DNA of 34,636 bases, from NCBI GenBank assembly GCA_029782095.1, contig JAKOVL010000223.1, positions 1 through 34,636 of the forward strand, read 5' to 3'. The position numbers and the translations under genes are program-made. The notes under the pieces were generated by a model. It searched no databases, had not been told where the DNA came from, and saw nothing but the letters and a program-made list of their open reading frames with translations. Positions 24,339 to 30,388 of the stretch are shown one piece after another. The stretch's first letter is position 1, and every line of letters begins with the position of its first letter. The DNA comes from Bacillota bacterium. Its GTDB lineage: Bacteria > Bacillota > Dethiobacteria > DTU022.

Positions 24339-24429
24339 CAGGATTTCACCACTTGGTATGTAGTATAGAGGAGCCAATATACAGGAAACAGGTACTATTT
24401 TTTATTATCGTTATCATTGCCGTCTGTAC

Positions 24430-25002
24430 AGAAAAACATAAGTGGTAGCAGGCCAGGTAAACGTTGCGGCTTAGGTCCAGCAGGATTTCCCGGATAGTCA
24501 CCTGACGTTGCCGTCCAGGCAGTTCCCTTTTAAGACTATCCTCGCCGTGTCGCCACTGGCGAAGCTGGATTGCCACTTAGCTCGCACTTTAATCCCTGGC
24601 GTGCCTCTCGGAAAGAGAGCAGTCTAGGAGATTTCCTCACTGCCGCCGATCCTTCTCCTAGCCTCTTTTGCAGAGGGGGTTTAAGAAATGACTTTCCTCC
24701 ACCCGCTCCACTCAAGGCAGGCTACACTGTACACAGCTTGTCACCGCATACAGGTTCTTCCCAGGCAGTAGTCGTTTGTCTTTATGACAATGCACCACCG
24801 GCACTGGGTCTCCGCGAAGGCAGGGTCAACGCCTACATGCCTTTGTAGATCGCCCCGTCCTTCTTAACTCCCAGCACCAGCTCCCGACTGGGCGTCGGCA
24901 GCCAGCACCAGGAACTTCATCGATGTGCCCGCAACGGATTTTTAGGCCCGTTTTCAGAGAGGCGGCGACAACTAGAATACTGCACCACTTATGTCCCAGT
25001 TA
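24430..25002 (-). ncRNA. ole: OLE RNA (ornate, large, extremophilic RNA)
   Basis: About 570-600 bases without a credible gene, lying between folD/ispA and oapA-dxs, the known locus of OLE RNA. A strong promoter at 25009-25037 points into it. The predicted 5' end (near 25002) and 3' end are joined by a long closing helix: 24994-24980 pairs with 24451-24436, 11 continuous pairs of ACATAAGTGGT plus four more (GCAG/CTGC) after one bulged base. Inside, GGATAGTC pairs with GACTATCC, and within that arm (near 24507-24518) ACG-GCAA-CGT forms a GNRA tetraloop hairpin extended by CCTG/CAGG. Other local stems are TAGGAG/CTCCTA near 24627-24660. OLE RNA forms a ribonucleoprotein at the membrane with OapA and others and is linked to cold, alcohol and Mg stress. 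Length, position, promoter and closing stem agree; I have not aligned it to the consensus. Confidence 0.87.
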
Positions 25003-25008
25003 CAAGGT

Positions 25009-25037
25009 ATTATAGCACACCGACCTCACTTTCACAA
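25009..25037 (-). promoter_or_regulatory. Sigma-A promoter of OLE RNA
   Basis: On the minus strand TTGTGA (25037-25032), a 17-base spacer and a perfect TATAAT (25014-25009) preceded by TGC (extended -10). Transcription would begin near 25002, eight bases before the OLE closing helix. The -35 lies only four bases from the palindrome copy at 25042-25067 of the transposase element. Confidence 0.82.
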
Positions 25038-25041
25038 CTCA

Positions 25042-25067
25042 CCATTAACTGCACGTGCCAGGCACGT
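25042..25067. repeat. REP-like palindrome copy at the 3' side of the Y1 transposase gene
   Basis: This carries the same 21-base core as the copy at 25973-26007, in the same orientation, preceded by CCATT. The inner hairpin ACGTGCC-a-GGCACGT is intact, but the outer arm is lost where the transposase stop codon (25067-25069) begins. Together with the other copy it brackets the transposase gene. Confidence 0.8.
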
Positions 25068-25966
25068 CAAATATTGTTATTTTTTAACATGTAGGCAATG
25101 GCCGATTTGGTTAGCGATATATTGTTACCAATTTCCTCATATGTGTAGCCCGCTTCCCGGGCGCGTTTTATATATTCCATCTTTTTTTCCCGAAAATCCC
25201 TGGAGCGGCCTCCACTTTTAATGATACTGAATTCAATATTATTACTACAGCAAGACTTAAGGATTTCATCCAAAAATCCTGAACGGTCCCGTATTTGAAT
25301 AGAGGGTATTATACCGTTACTTTTAATATCTGCTTCCGTTTTTGTTTGAAACGGATCGTGATAAAATTTTTCATAGGCCATTTTCTTTTCCTTATCGGTA
25401 AGTGGTTCACCCATTAATTCACTGTATATTTGCAAAGCCTTCTGGCGATCTTTGGAAAAAATATCTAATACAAAACTGGTTTCCACCAAGTCATTAAGCT
25501 GATTGCGGTAGTCCCGATCACTGCACCATCGGTACTCAGAGATATTCTCTACAATCCTTGCCCGCACCGCATTCTGGTGGATATAACGCAGAACTGTGAC
25601 CAGATACAGGTCATCGGTAATCAGATAAGACAAAAAACGGCCTTGAAAGACATGGCCTTTTCTGTTGTGACGCCAGTTGTAATATTGGGCATAGCGACTG
25701 TTTAACCGGTGCATGATCTGACTAAGATTTTCTGTCTGTATCTGAATCAGAAGATGGTAGTGGTTATCCATGATTGTATAAGCAAAAATCAGGCAATTAA
25801 ACTTTATCCGGACGGCGCGCAATAGCTCTAGAAAGAATAGCTTTTCCTTATCCCGCTTAAAAATCTTTTCCTGATTGTTTCCGCGTTGAATGATGTGATA
25901 GCAGGCCCCGGAATATTGTACTCGCGGATCCCTGCCGATAAAAATCACCCCATTAATGTATGACAT
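25067..25966 (-). CDS. REP-associated (Y1/IS200-like) tyrosine transposase
   Basis: A 299-residue protein with an N-terminal Y1_Tnp domain (about 10-140): RVQYSGACYHIIQRGNNQ start, the HUH metal-binding motif NHYHLLI (about residues 67-73) and the NSRYAQYYNWRHNRKGHVFQGRF segment (about 88-110) with the catalytic tyrosine candidates. C-terminal to residue 190 is an accessory region ending in a helix-turn-helix-like segment (GYTYEEIGNNISLTKSAIAYML). Such RAYT proteins are single-copy relatives of IS200/IS605 transposases that act on REP palindromes. The gene is richer in A+T than its neighbours and is bracketed by copies of one palindrome at 25042-25067 and 25973-26007. It appears intact and sits between folD and the OLE promoter. 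Confidence 0.9.
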   Translation of the reverse strand: MSYINGVIFIGRDPRVQYSGACYHIIQRGNNQEKIFKRDKEKLFFLELLRAVRIKFNCLIFAYTIMDNHYHLLIQIQTENLSQIMHRLNSRYAQYYNWRHNRKGHVFQGRFLSYLITDDLYLVTVLRYIHQNAVRARIVENISEYRWCSDRDYRNQLNDLVETSFVLDIFSKDRQKALQIYSELMGEPLTDKEKKMAYEKFYHDPFQTKTEADIKSNGIIPSIQIRDRSGFLDEILKSCCSNNIEFSIIKSGGRSRDFREKKMEYIKRAREAGYTYEEIGNNISLTKSAIAYMLKNNNI

Positions 25967-25972
25967 GATTTA

Positions 25973-26007
25973 CCATAACTGCACGTGCCAGGCACGTGCA
26001 GTTATGG
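25973..26007. repeat. Perfect 17-bp-arm REP palindrome at the 5' side of the transposase gene
   Basis: CCATAACTGCACGTGCC (25973-25989), one base, then its exact complement (25991-26007). It lies between the transposase start (25966) and the folD stop (26022). It could fold as a hairpin in single-stranded DNA, the form recognised by Y1 transposases, and might also attenuate transcription leaving folD. Confidence 0.85.
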
Positions 26008-26021
26008 TTGTTAATTTAAAT

Positions 26022-26960
26022 TTAAAGTAGGCCGTGCTGAATCTTGCAGGCTTTCAAAGCATTTTTCATCAGCATACGGTTGGTGACCGAGCCGACTCCG
26101 CCGGGAACAGGTGTAATCGCCTTGGTCTTATCCTTGACGGCATCGAAGGAGACGTCGCCCACGGTCTTGGTCTTCGGTTTACCTTTTTCGTTAAGGACCG
26201 GGTTGCCGTCGGCGTCAAGCACTTTGACCCGGTTGATGCCCACATCTACCACAATTGCCCCTTCTTTCACATGGTCAGGCCCAATCAGGTCCGGTTTGCC
26301 AGCGGCCACAATGAGGATATCCGCGCCGGCAGTATGCTTGACCAGGTTGCCCTTCATACTGGTGAATACATGGGTGACAGTGGTGGTGGCATTGCGATTC
26401 AAGGCCAGGAAAGCGGTGGGTTTGCCGACGATGTTGGAGTGTCCCACGACCACAATCTCGGCTCCTTCAAAGAAATCCTTGGGATCTACTTTTTCCACTT
26501 CCCGGGCGTAGCGCTCAAGGATCTCAATCACCGCGGATGGTGTTGCCGGCGGAAAAGTGGGCTCACCCAGGGCCAGTTTGCCCATGTTAAAGGGATGGAA
26601 GCAGTCAATATCCTTGTTTACGTCGATGGAGTTGATCACCGCGCTGTCTGAAATATGGCTGGGGAAGGGACGCAGGGGCAGGATGCCGCTAACGGCAGGG
26701 TCTTCATTGAGCTTCTTGACAATGTTGATAACTTCTTCCTCGGTTACATCGGCAGGGGGATTTTCATTGATGTAGTTGAAGCCGGCCTCCTGACAGAATT
26801 TTTCCACCTGGCCGCGATACATTCTCGCGCCGAAATCGTCGCCAACCAGCAGGGTGGCGATCCCCGGGGTTATACCCTTCGCTTTTAAAGCCTCGGTCTC
26901 CTGAACAATCTCTTTCATGATTTCGTCACCGATTGCCACACAATCAATTACCAGCGCCAT
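26022..26960 (-). CDS. folD: FolD-like methylene-tetrahydrofolate dehydrogenase, cyclohydrolase residues lost
   Basis: FolD normally oxidises 5,10-methylene-THF and hydrolyses the methenyl product. This 312-residue form is longer than usual (about 285) with insertions near 145-158 and 262-278. The Rossmann part is normal (VVVGHSNIVGKP, ADILIVAAGKPDLI, GAIVVDVGIN, TPVPGGVGSVT). The catalytic Lys in YVxxK (Lys54 in E. coli) aligns with Val52 in MYRGQV, and the catalytic Gln of GILVQLPLP aligns with Leu96 in GILPLRPFP. The KDIDCF aspartates are kept. It is therefore probably a dehydrogenase only, with FchA, encoded next to it, doing the hydrolysis. The ATG at 26960 has GAAAGGGG about nine bases upstream. 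A weak promoter lies at 27020-27047. Confidence 0.92.
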   Translation of the reverse strand: MALVIDCVAIGDEIMKEIVQETEALKAKGITPGIATLLVGDDFGARMYRGQVEKFCQEAGFNYINENPPADVTEEEVINIVKKLNEDPAVSGILPLRPFPSHISDSAVINSIDVNKDIDCFHPFNMGKLALGEPTFPPATPSAVIEILERYAREVEKVDPKDFFEGAEIVVVGHSNIVGKPTAFLALNRNATTTVTHVFTSMKGNLVKHTAGADILIVAAGKPDLIGPDHVKEGAIVVDVGINRVKVLDADGNPVLNEKGKPKTKTVGDVSFDAVKDKTKAITPVPGGVGSVTNRMLMKNALKACKIQHGLL

Positions 26961-27019
26961 ATACAGATACCCCTTTCTTTTCTTAGTTATTTAATCCTGT
27001 GTAATTAAGTAAAAGGAAA

Positions 27020-27047
27020 AATACAGGTCAATTTAACTTTAAGTCAA
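27020..27047 (-). promoter_or_regulatory. Possible sigma-A promoter before folD
   Basis: On the minus strand TTGACT (27047-27042), 16 bases and TGTATT (27025-27020) in an A+T-rich 110-base gap between fchA and folD. The -35 is good and the -10 weak. The gap size suggests folD may have its own start of transcription. Confidence 0.35.
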
Positions 27048-27070
27048 CTTCCACCGCCGGATCCGAAAGG

Positions 27071-27700
27071 CTAGCTAATTTTTTCAACAACCCGCTGCAG
27101 CGTTGCGTCGGCAATTCTGCAGCCGTCTTCCAAAAGGCGGTTCATCTCCTCCTTTGTTTCCCGGACAAATTTCTCATCTTTAATGGCACTCAGGTTGATC
27201 AGCACATTGAGCTGACCGCTAATCAGGGCGGCCTTTAAAAATACCACGCCGCAGCCCACATCGGATATGGCCAGTTTAGTGCCAATTTGCTCCATCCGTT
27301 CATGAATCTTGATCCCGGCATAGGCTTTGCGCATGATTTCCAGCGGCACCGAACAGGCGGTAATGGAGCATTCTTCCAGAACCTTGGCCTTATGCTCCGC
27401 CTGCTCCGGGGTGTCCTTAGGCAGGCCGTAAGCCTTGGACAGCGGCTCGAATACTTCGGCATCCTTGTCGACCAGGGCTTTCAGCTCTTCAATAATGCGG
27501 TAGCCTTGCTCCAACAGCTCTTTCACTTCATCTTCCACGTCGGCATATTTCTTTTTCCCCACGGTGAGGTTGCCGACCATGTTGGACAAAGCCATACCGA
27601 TGGCCCCGCCCATGGCCGCCGCTCCGCCGCCGCCCGGGACAGGGGCCTTGGAAGCCAGGGCGTCCAGAAATTGAGCGCAGCTTTTTTCTGCCATCGCCAT
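27071..27700 (-). CDS. fchA: FchA, methenyl-tetrahydrofolate cyclohydrolase (FTCD-C family)
   Basis: A 209-residue cytosolic protein of the formiminotransferase-cyclodeaminase C-terminal family, which in acetogenic and purinolytic Clostridia acts as methenyl-THF cyclohydrolase (FchA). Visible signatures are FLDALASKAPVPGGGGAAAMGGAIGMAL (cited as FLDALASKAPVPGGGG, residues about 11-26), MVGNLTVGKKKY, a central helix with LVDKDAEVF and the late ISDVGCGVVFLKAAL. The ATG at 27700 has AAAAGGAGG nine bases upstream. The frame is open for 51 more codons, but that stretch runs into the ispA gene and lacks family similarity. Together with the FolD-like enzyme it forms a two-enzyme methylene-THF to formyl-THF step. 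A cyclodeaminase role is less likely without a formiminotransferase gene nearby. Confidence 0.92.
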   Translation of the reverse strand: MAMAEKSCAQFLDALASKAPVPGGGGAAAMGGAIGMALSNMVGNLTVGKKKYADVEDEVKELLEQGYRIIEELKALVDKDAEVFEPLSKAYGLPKDTPEQAEHKAKVLEECSITACSVPLEIMRKAYAGIKIHERMEQIGTKLAISDVGCGVVFLKAALISGQLNVLINLSAIKDEKFVRETKEEMNRLLEDGCRIADATLQRVVEKIS

Positions 27701-27833
27701 AAACCATAACCTCCTTTTTTCTGTAATTGGTAAACTTGTGTTTATATATTTCCCTCTTTTCTGCCAGTTTCCTTCAACCAAAACCGGGGAAATCACTCCC
27801 GGTTCCTGGCCCCGTGCGGTTAATTTCATGGGG

Positions 27834-28730
27834 TCAATTCTGGCGGTGGACAATGGTGTGGGCGAGATGGCGCAGCAGGCCGGTGGGGCGGTTCATGAAT
27901 TCCAGGGTTTGCAGGTGATTCAGCGCTTCCCGGTAGAGAGAGGCGACGCGCTCTCTGGCGGCGCTGTGGCCCAGCAGGGCCGGGTAAGTGGCCTTGGCCC
28001 GGGTCTGGTCGGATCCGGCAGGTTTTCCCAACTCCGCAGCGGTGCTTTCCCGGTTCAGCAGGTCGTCCACGATCTGGAAGGCCAGCCCCAGGCAGGAGGC
28101 ATAGCCGGACAGCGCCGCCAGTTCGGCGTCAGAGGCTCCCGCCGCCAGAGCGCCGCAGCGTACGGCCGCTTTAAGCAGGGCCCCTGTTTTTAAGCGATCC
28201 AACCGCTCGAGCTCTGCCAGGGTAAGCGTCTTCCCTTCGGACTGCAGGTCAAGGACCTGCCCGCCAATCATACCGGCCACTCCGGCCGCTGCGGCCAGCT
28301 CGGCGCTGATCAGCAGGGCTGTCCTTTCCCGTCCCCGCTCCAGGCCAAAGCGGGCCAGCAGTTCAAAAGCCAGGGTTAGCAGGGCGTCCCCGGCCAGGAT
28401 GGCCACCGCTTCACCGTAAACCAGGTGGCAGGAAGGCTTGCCCCGGCGCAGGTCGCTGTCGTCCATGGCCGGCAGATCGTCGTGAATTAGGGAATAGGTA
28501 TGGATATATTCTACAGCGCAGGCCACCGGGAGCACCGGTTCGCCGCTTGTACCCAGGGCTTCCGCTGCAGCCAGGGTAAGCAGGGGCCGCAGCCGTTTAC
28601 CTCCCGCGGCAATGCTGTAGTGCATGGCCTCATAGATTATGCCGGGATCGGTCCGCGGCGGCAGAAACTGCTCCAGGGCGCGGTTGACCCGCTCGCGCTC
28701 CTGCTTGAGATAATCATCATAGTCTGTCAT
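27834..28730 (-). CDS. ispA: IspA, farnesyl (geranyl) diphosphate synthase
   Basis: A prenyl chain-elongating enzyme making C15 diphosphate for undecaprenol and quinone pathways. It has 298 residues. The first Asp-rich motif is DDLPAMDDSDLRRG (about 84-97), preceded by AAGGKRLRPLLTLAAAEALG and EYIHTYSLIHDD. The second motif reads DDLLN (GLAFQIVDDLLNRES) instead of the usual DDILD, with the final Asp replaced by Asn. The later GSDQTRAKATYPALLG is normal. The ATG at 28730 overlaps the xseB stop (ATGA), so they are coupled. xseA - xseB - ispA with dxs further on is the standard order; here fchA, folD, a transposase and OLE RNA intervene. Confidence 0.96.
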   Translation of the reverse strand: MTDYDDYLKQERERVNRALEQFLPPRTDPGIIYEAMHYSIAAGGKRLRPLLTLAAAEALGTSGEPVLPVACAVEYIHTYSLIHDDLPAMDDSDLRRGKPSCHLVYGEAVAILAGDALLTLAFELLARFGLERGRERTALLISAELAAAAGVAGMIGGQVLDLQSEGKTLTLAELERLDRLKTGALLKAAVRCGALAAGASDAELAALSGYASCLGLAFQIVDDLLNRESTAAELGKPAGSDQTRAKATYPALLGHSAARERVASLYREALNHLQTLEFMNRPTGLLRHLAHTIVHRQN

Positions 28731-28984
28731 GCGTTAATTTCTTCCTCGCCCTCCTCCAGGTAAAAGTGGTCCTCCAGCAGCTGCTCTTCCTTAAGCAGGT
28801 GCTCCACTTTAAATTCAATTTCCGCCAGCTTCTCCCGGCAGTAGCGGGAGAGGCGGATGCCCTCCTGAAAGCAGGCTAGCGATTCCTCCAGCGGAATATT
28901 CTCGTCTTCCAGGCGGCGCACGATCTCTTCCAGGCGCTTGATCGCCTCTTCATAGGTCGGCTCCTTTTCTTTTTTATCGCTCAA
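28727..28984 (-). CDS. xseB: Exodeoxyribonuclease VII small subunit
   Basis: An 85-residue helical protein that binds XseA to form exonuclease VII, which degrades single-stranded DNA into oligonucleotides. The signature TYEEAIKRLEEIVRRLEDENIPLEESLACFQEG is clear (cited as TYEEAIKRLEEIV and LEESLACFQEG, about residues 10-46), followed by LSRYCREKLAEIE. The C-terminal 25 residues are very acidic. It overlaps xseA by 11 bases and ispA by four. Confidence 0.95.
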   Translation of the reverse strand: MSDKKEKEPTYEEAIKRLEEIVRRLEDENIPLEESLACFQEGIRLSRYCREKLAEIEFKVEHLLKEEQLLEDHFYLEEGEEEINA

Positions 28985-30200
28985 GTCCAGTCCCCTCCTC
29001 CACTGCTTCTGTCCGGCAGCGGGCCTGCCCGTCTTTAAAGGTCAGCCTGAGTGCCCCGCCCACCCGCACTTCTCTGATGGAGCGAACAATCTGGCCCGCC
29101 TCGTCCCGGCAGTAACAATATCCCCGGTTCATCACTTTCAGCGGGCTGAACGCTTCCAGCCTGTCATCCAGGGAAGCCAATTTCATCCCTTTTAACTTTA
29201 GCCCCCGCACCGCCTCCTGGCGCAGGGCCGTTTCCAGGCGCTGCAGCGTTTCTTGCGCGCGCTGCAAACGCTGCAGCGGGCGCTGGTAAAAGCGGCTGCT
29301 TACCGTGTAGTCCAGCAGCTGCTTTTCCTGCTGCAAGCGGCGCTGCAGGGCTGCCCCGGCCCGCCTTTGCAGCTGTTTGAGCTGAAATAGCAGCTCCTCC
29401 AGGTCGGGCAGCGCCGCCGCCACCGCAGCTGTGGGCGTGGCTGCCCGGACATCGGCTACAAAATCGGCGATGGTAAAATCGGTTTCATGCCCTACCGCCG
29501 AGATTACCGGCAAGCGGGAACGGTGAATGGCCCGGGCTACGGCCTCGTCATTAAATGGCCACAGGTCTTCCAGGGAGCCTCCGCCCCGGGCGATAATAAT
29601 CAGTTCAATATCCTCGCGCCGGTTAAGGGCCTCCAAGGCCCTCACAATATCCGCCGGTGCGCCTGCCCCCTGGACCAGGCTTTCCGCCACCACCAGGCGG
29701 ACATGGGGAAAGCGCCTTTTTACCGTGGCCACTATATCCTGCAGCGCCGCCCCCGTCGGCGAGGTCACCACCCCGATGGTGCGAGGCAGAAAAGGAAGCT
29801 TCTTTTTAGCTTCCGCCCTAAAAAGGCCTTCCTGCTCCAGCTTTGCCTTAAGCTGTTCAAAGGCCAGGAAAAGTGAACCCATGCCCGCCGGCTCCATCTC
29901 GCTGACGTAGAGCTGGTAGATCCCGTCGGGCTCGTAAACGGAGAGGCTGCCGTGCAAAATTACTTCCATGCCGTTGGCGGGTTTAAACCGGCAGCGCATG
30001 TTCTCGCGGCGGAAAAAGACGCAGCGCAGGGCGGAGGTGCTGTCTTTAACCGTAAAATACATGTGCCCTGAGCGGTGGTGCTTGAAATTGGAGATTTCCC
30101 CCGTCACCCAAAGGTCGCGCAAGCGGGGATCGCCCTGGATTAGGCCTTTGACGTAACGATTTATTTCCGATACCTGTAAAACGGGACCGTTTACCTGCAT
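28974..30200 (-). CDS. xseA: Exodeoxyribonuclease VII large subunit
   Basis: The catalytic subunit of exonuclease VII, 408 residues. An N-terminal OB-fold (about 8-105: VSEINRYVKGLIQ, LWVTGEISNFKHHRSGHMYFTVKD cited as LWVTGEISNFKHH) leads to the catalytic domain with PRTIGVVTSPTGAALQDI, IIARGGGSLEDLWPFNDE (about 200-217) and VISAVGHETDFTIADFVAD. Long coiled-coil helices (about 265-345) and a C-terminal beta piece with RGYCYCRDEAGQIV complete it. The ATG at 30200 has AAGGTGG three to four bases upstream. It heads the xseA - xseB - ispA run. Confidence 0.97.
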   Translation of the reverse strand: MQVNGPVLQVSEINRYVKGLIQGDPRLRDLWVTGEISNFKHHRSGHMYFTVKDSTSALRCVFFRRENMRCRFKPANGMEVILHGSLSVYEPDGIYQLYVSEMEPAGMGSLFLAFEQLKAKLEQEGLFRAEAKKKLPFLPRTIGVVTSPTGAALQDIVATVKRRFPHVRLVVAESLVQGAGAPADIVRALEALNRREDIELIIIARGGGSLEDLWPFNDEAVARAIHRSRLPVISAVGHETDFTIADFVADVRAATPTAAVAAALPDLEELLFQLKQLQRRAGAALQRRLQQEKQLLDYTVSSRFYQRPLQRLQRAQETLQRLETALRQEAVRGLKLKGMKLASLDDRLEAFSPLKVMNRGYCYCRDEAGQIVRSIREVRVGGALRLTFKDGQARCRTEAVEEGTGLER

Positions 30201-30274
30201 AAGCCACCTTCTTCAAGAGCAAGAGGCAGAAAAAAGCTGATGCTATTCCAGGCAGCACTTTGTATCCCCCTAAA

Positions 30275-30293
30275 TCCCCTTTGAAAAAGGGGA
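30275..30293. repeat. Short hairpin of the AAATCCCC...GGGGACTT type
   Basis: TCCCCTTT (30275-30282), three bases and AAAGGGGA (30286-30293) in the 188-base gap between xseA and the large oxidoreductase gene. The surrounding CCCCCTAAA and ACTTTTCAA resemble a dispersed repeat seen in many bacterial genomes. It has no clear T run on the minus strand, so a terminator role for the upstream operon is uncertain. Nothing else is seen in the gap. Confidence 0.5.
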
Positions 30294-30388
30294 CTTTTCA
30301 ATCCATCCCTGTTTCCCGCCTTAAAAGAAAGGTTAGGGAGGATGGTTTGCCTCTGTCTCTTGCTTCATCTTGCGTCATTTTTTTTCTT

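Larger units (their letters stand above)
25042..26007. mobile_element. RAYT/REP element inserted between folD and OLE RNA
   Basis: The unit runs from one palindrome copy to the other with the Y1 transposase gene between. The two copies share 21 identical bases as direct repeats at 25047-25067 and 25977-25997. The element fills the gap between the folD stop (26022) and the OLE promoter (25037) almost exactly. Whether it moves as a unit is unknown; RAYTs usually mobilise short REP elements. Confidence 0.65.

Noticed and set aside
24661-24720. GAGGAAAGTC on the minus strand recalls a conserved RNase P RNA segment.
   Set aside because: No other RNase P RNA landmarks are present around it, and the whole region fits OLE RNA.
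24346-24848. Two open frames (24346-24576 minus, 76 codons; 24570-24848 plus, 92 codons) in the gap upstream of oapA.
   Set aside because: Neither has a ribosome binding site or domain-like composition, and both lie inside the structured OLE RNA region.
24436-24994. The 11-base inverted repeat ACATAAGTGGT about 540 bases apart, first considered as terminal repeats of a dead insertion sequence.
   Set aside because: It extends to a 15-pair helix with one bulge, sits just after a promoter and has no transposase remnant between; it is better explained as the closing helix of OLE RNA.
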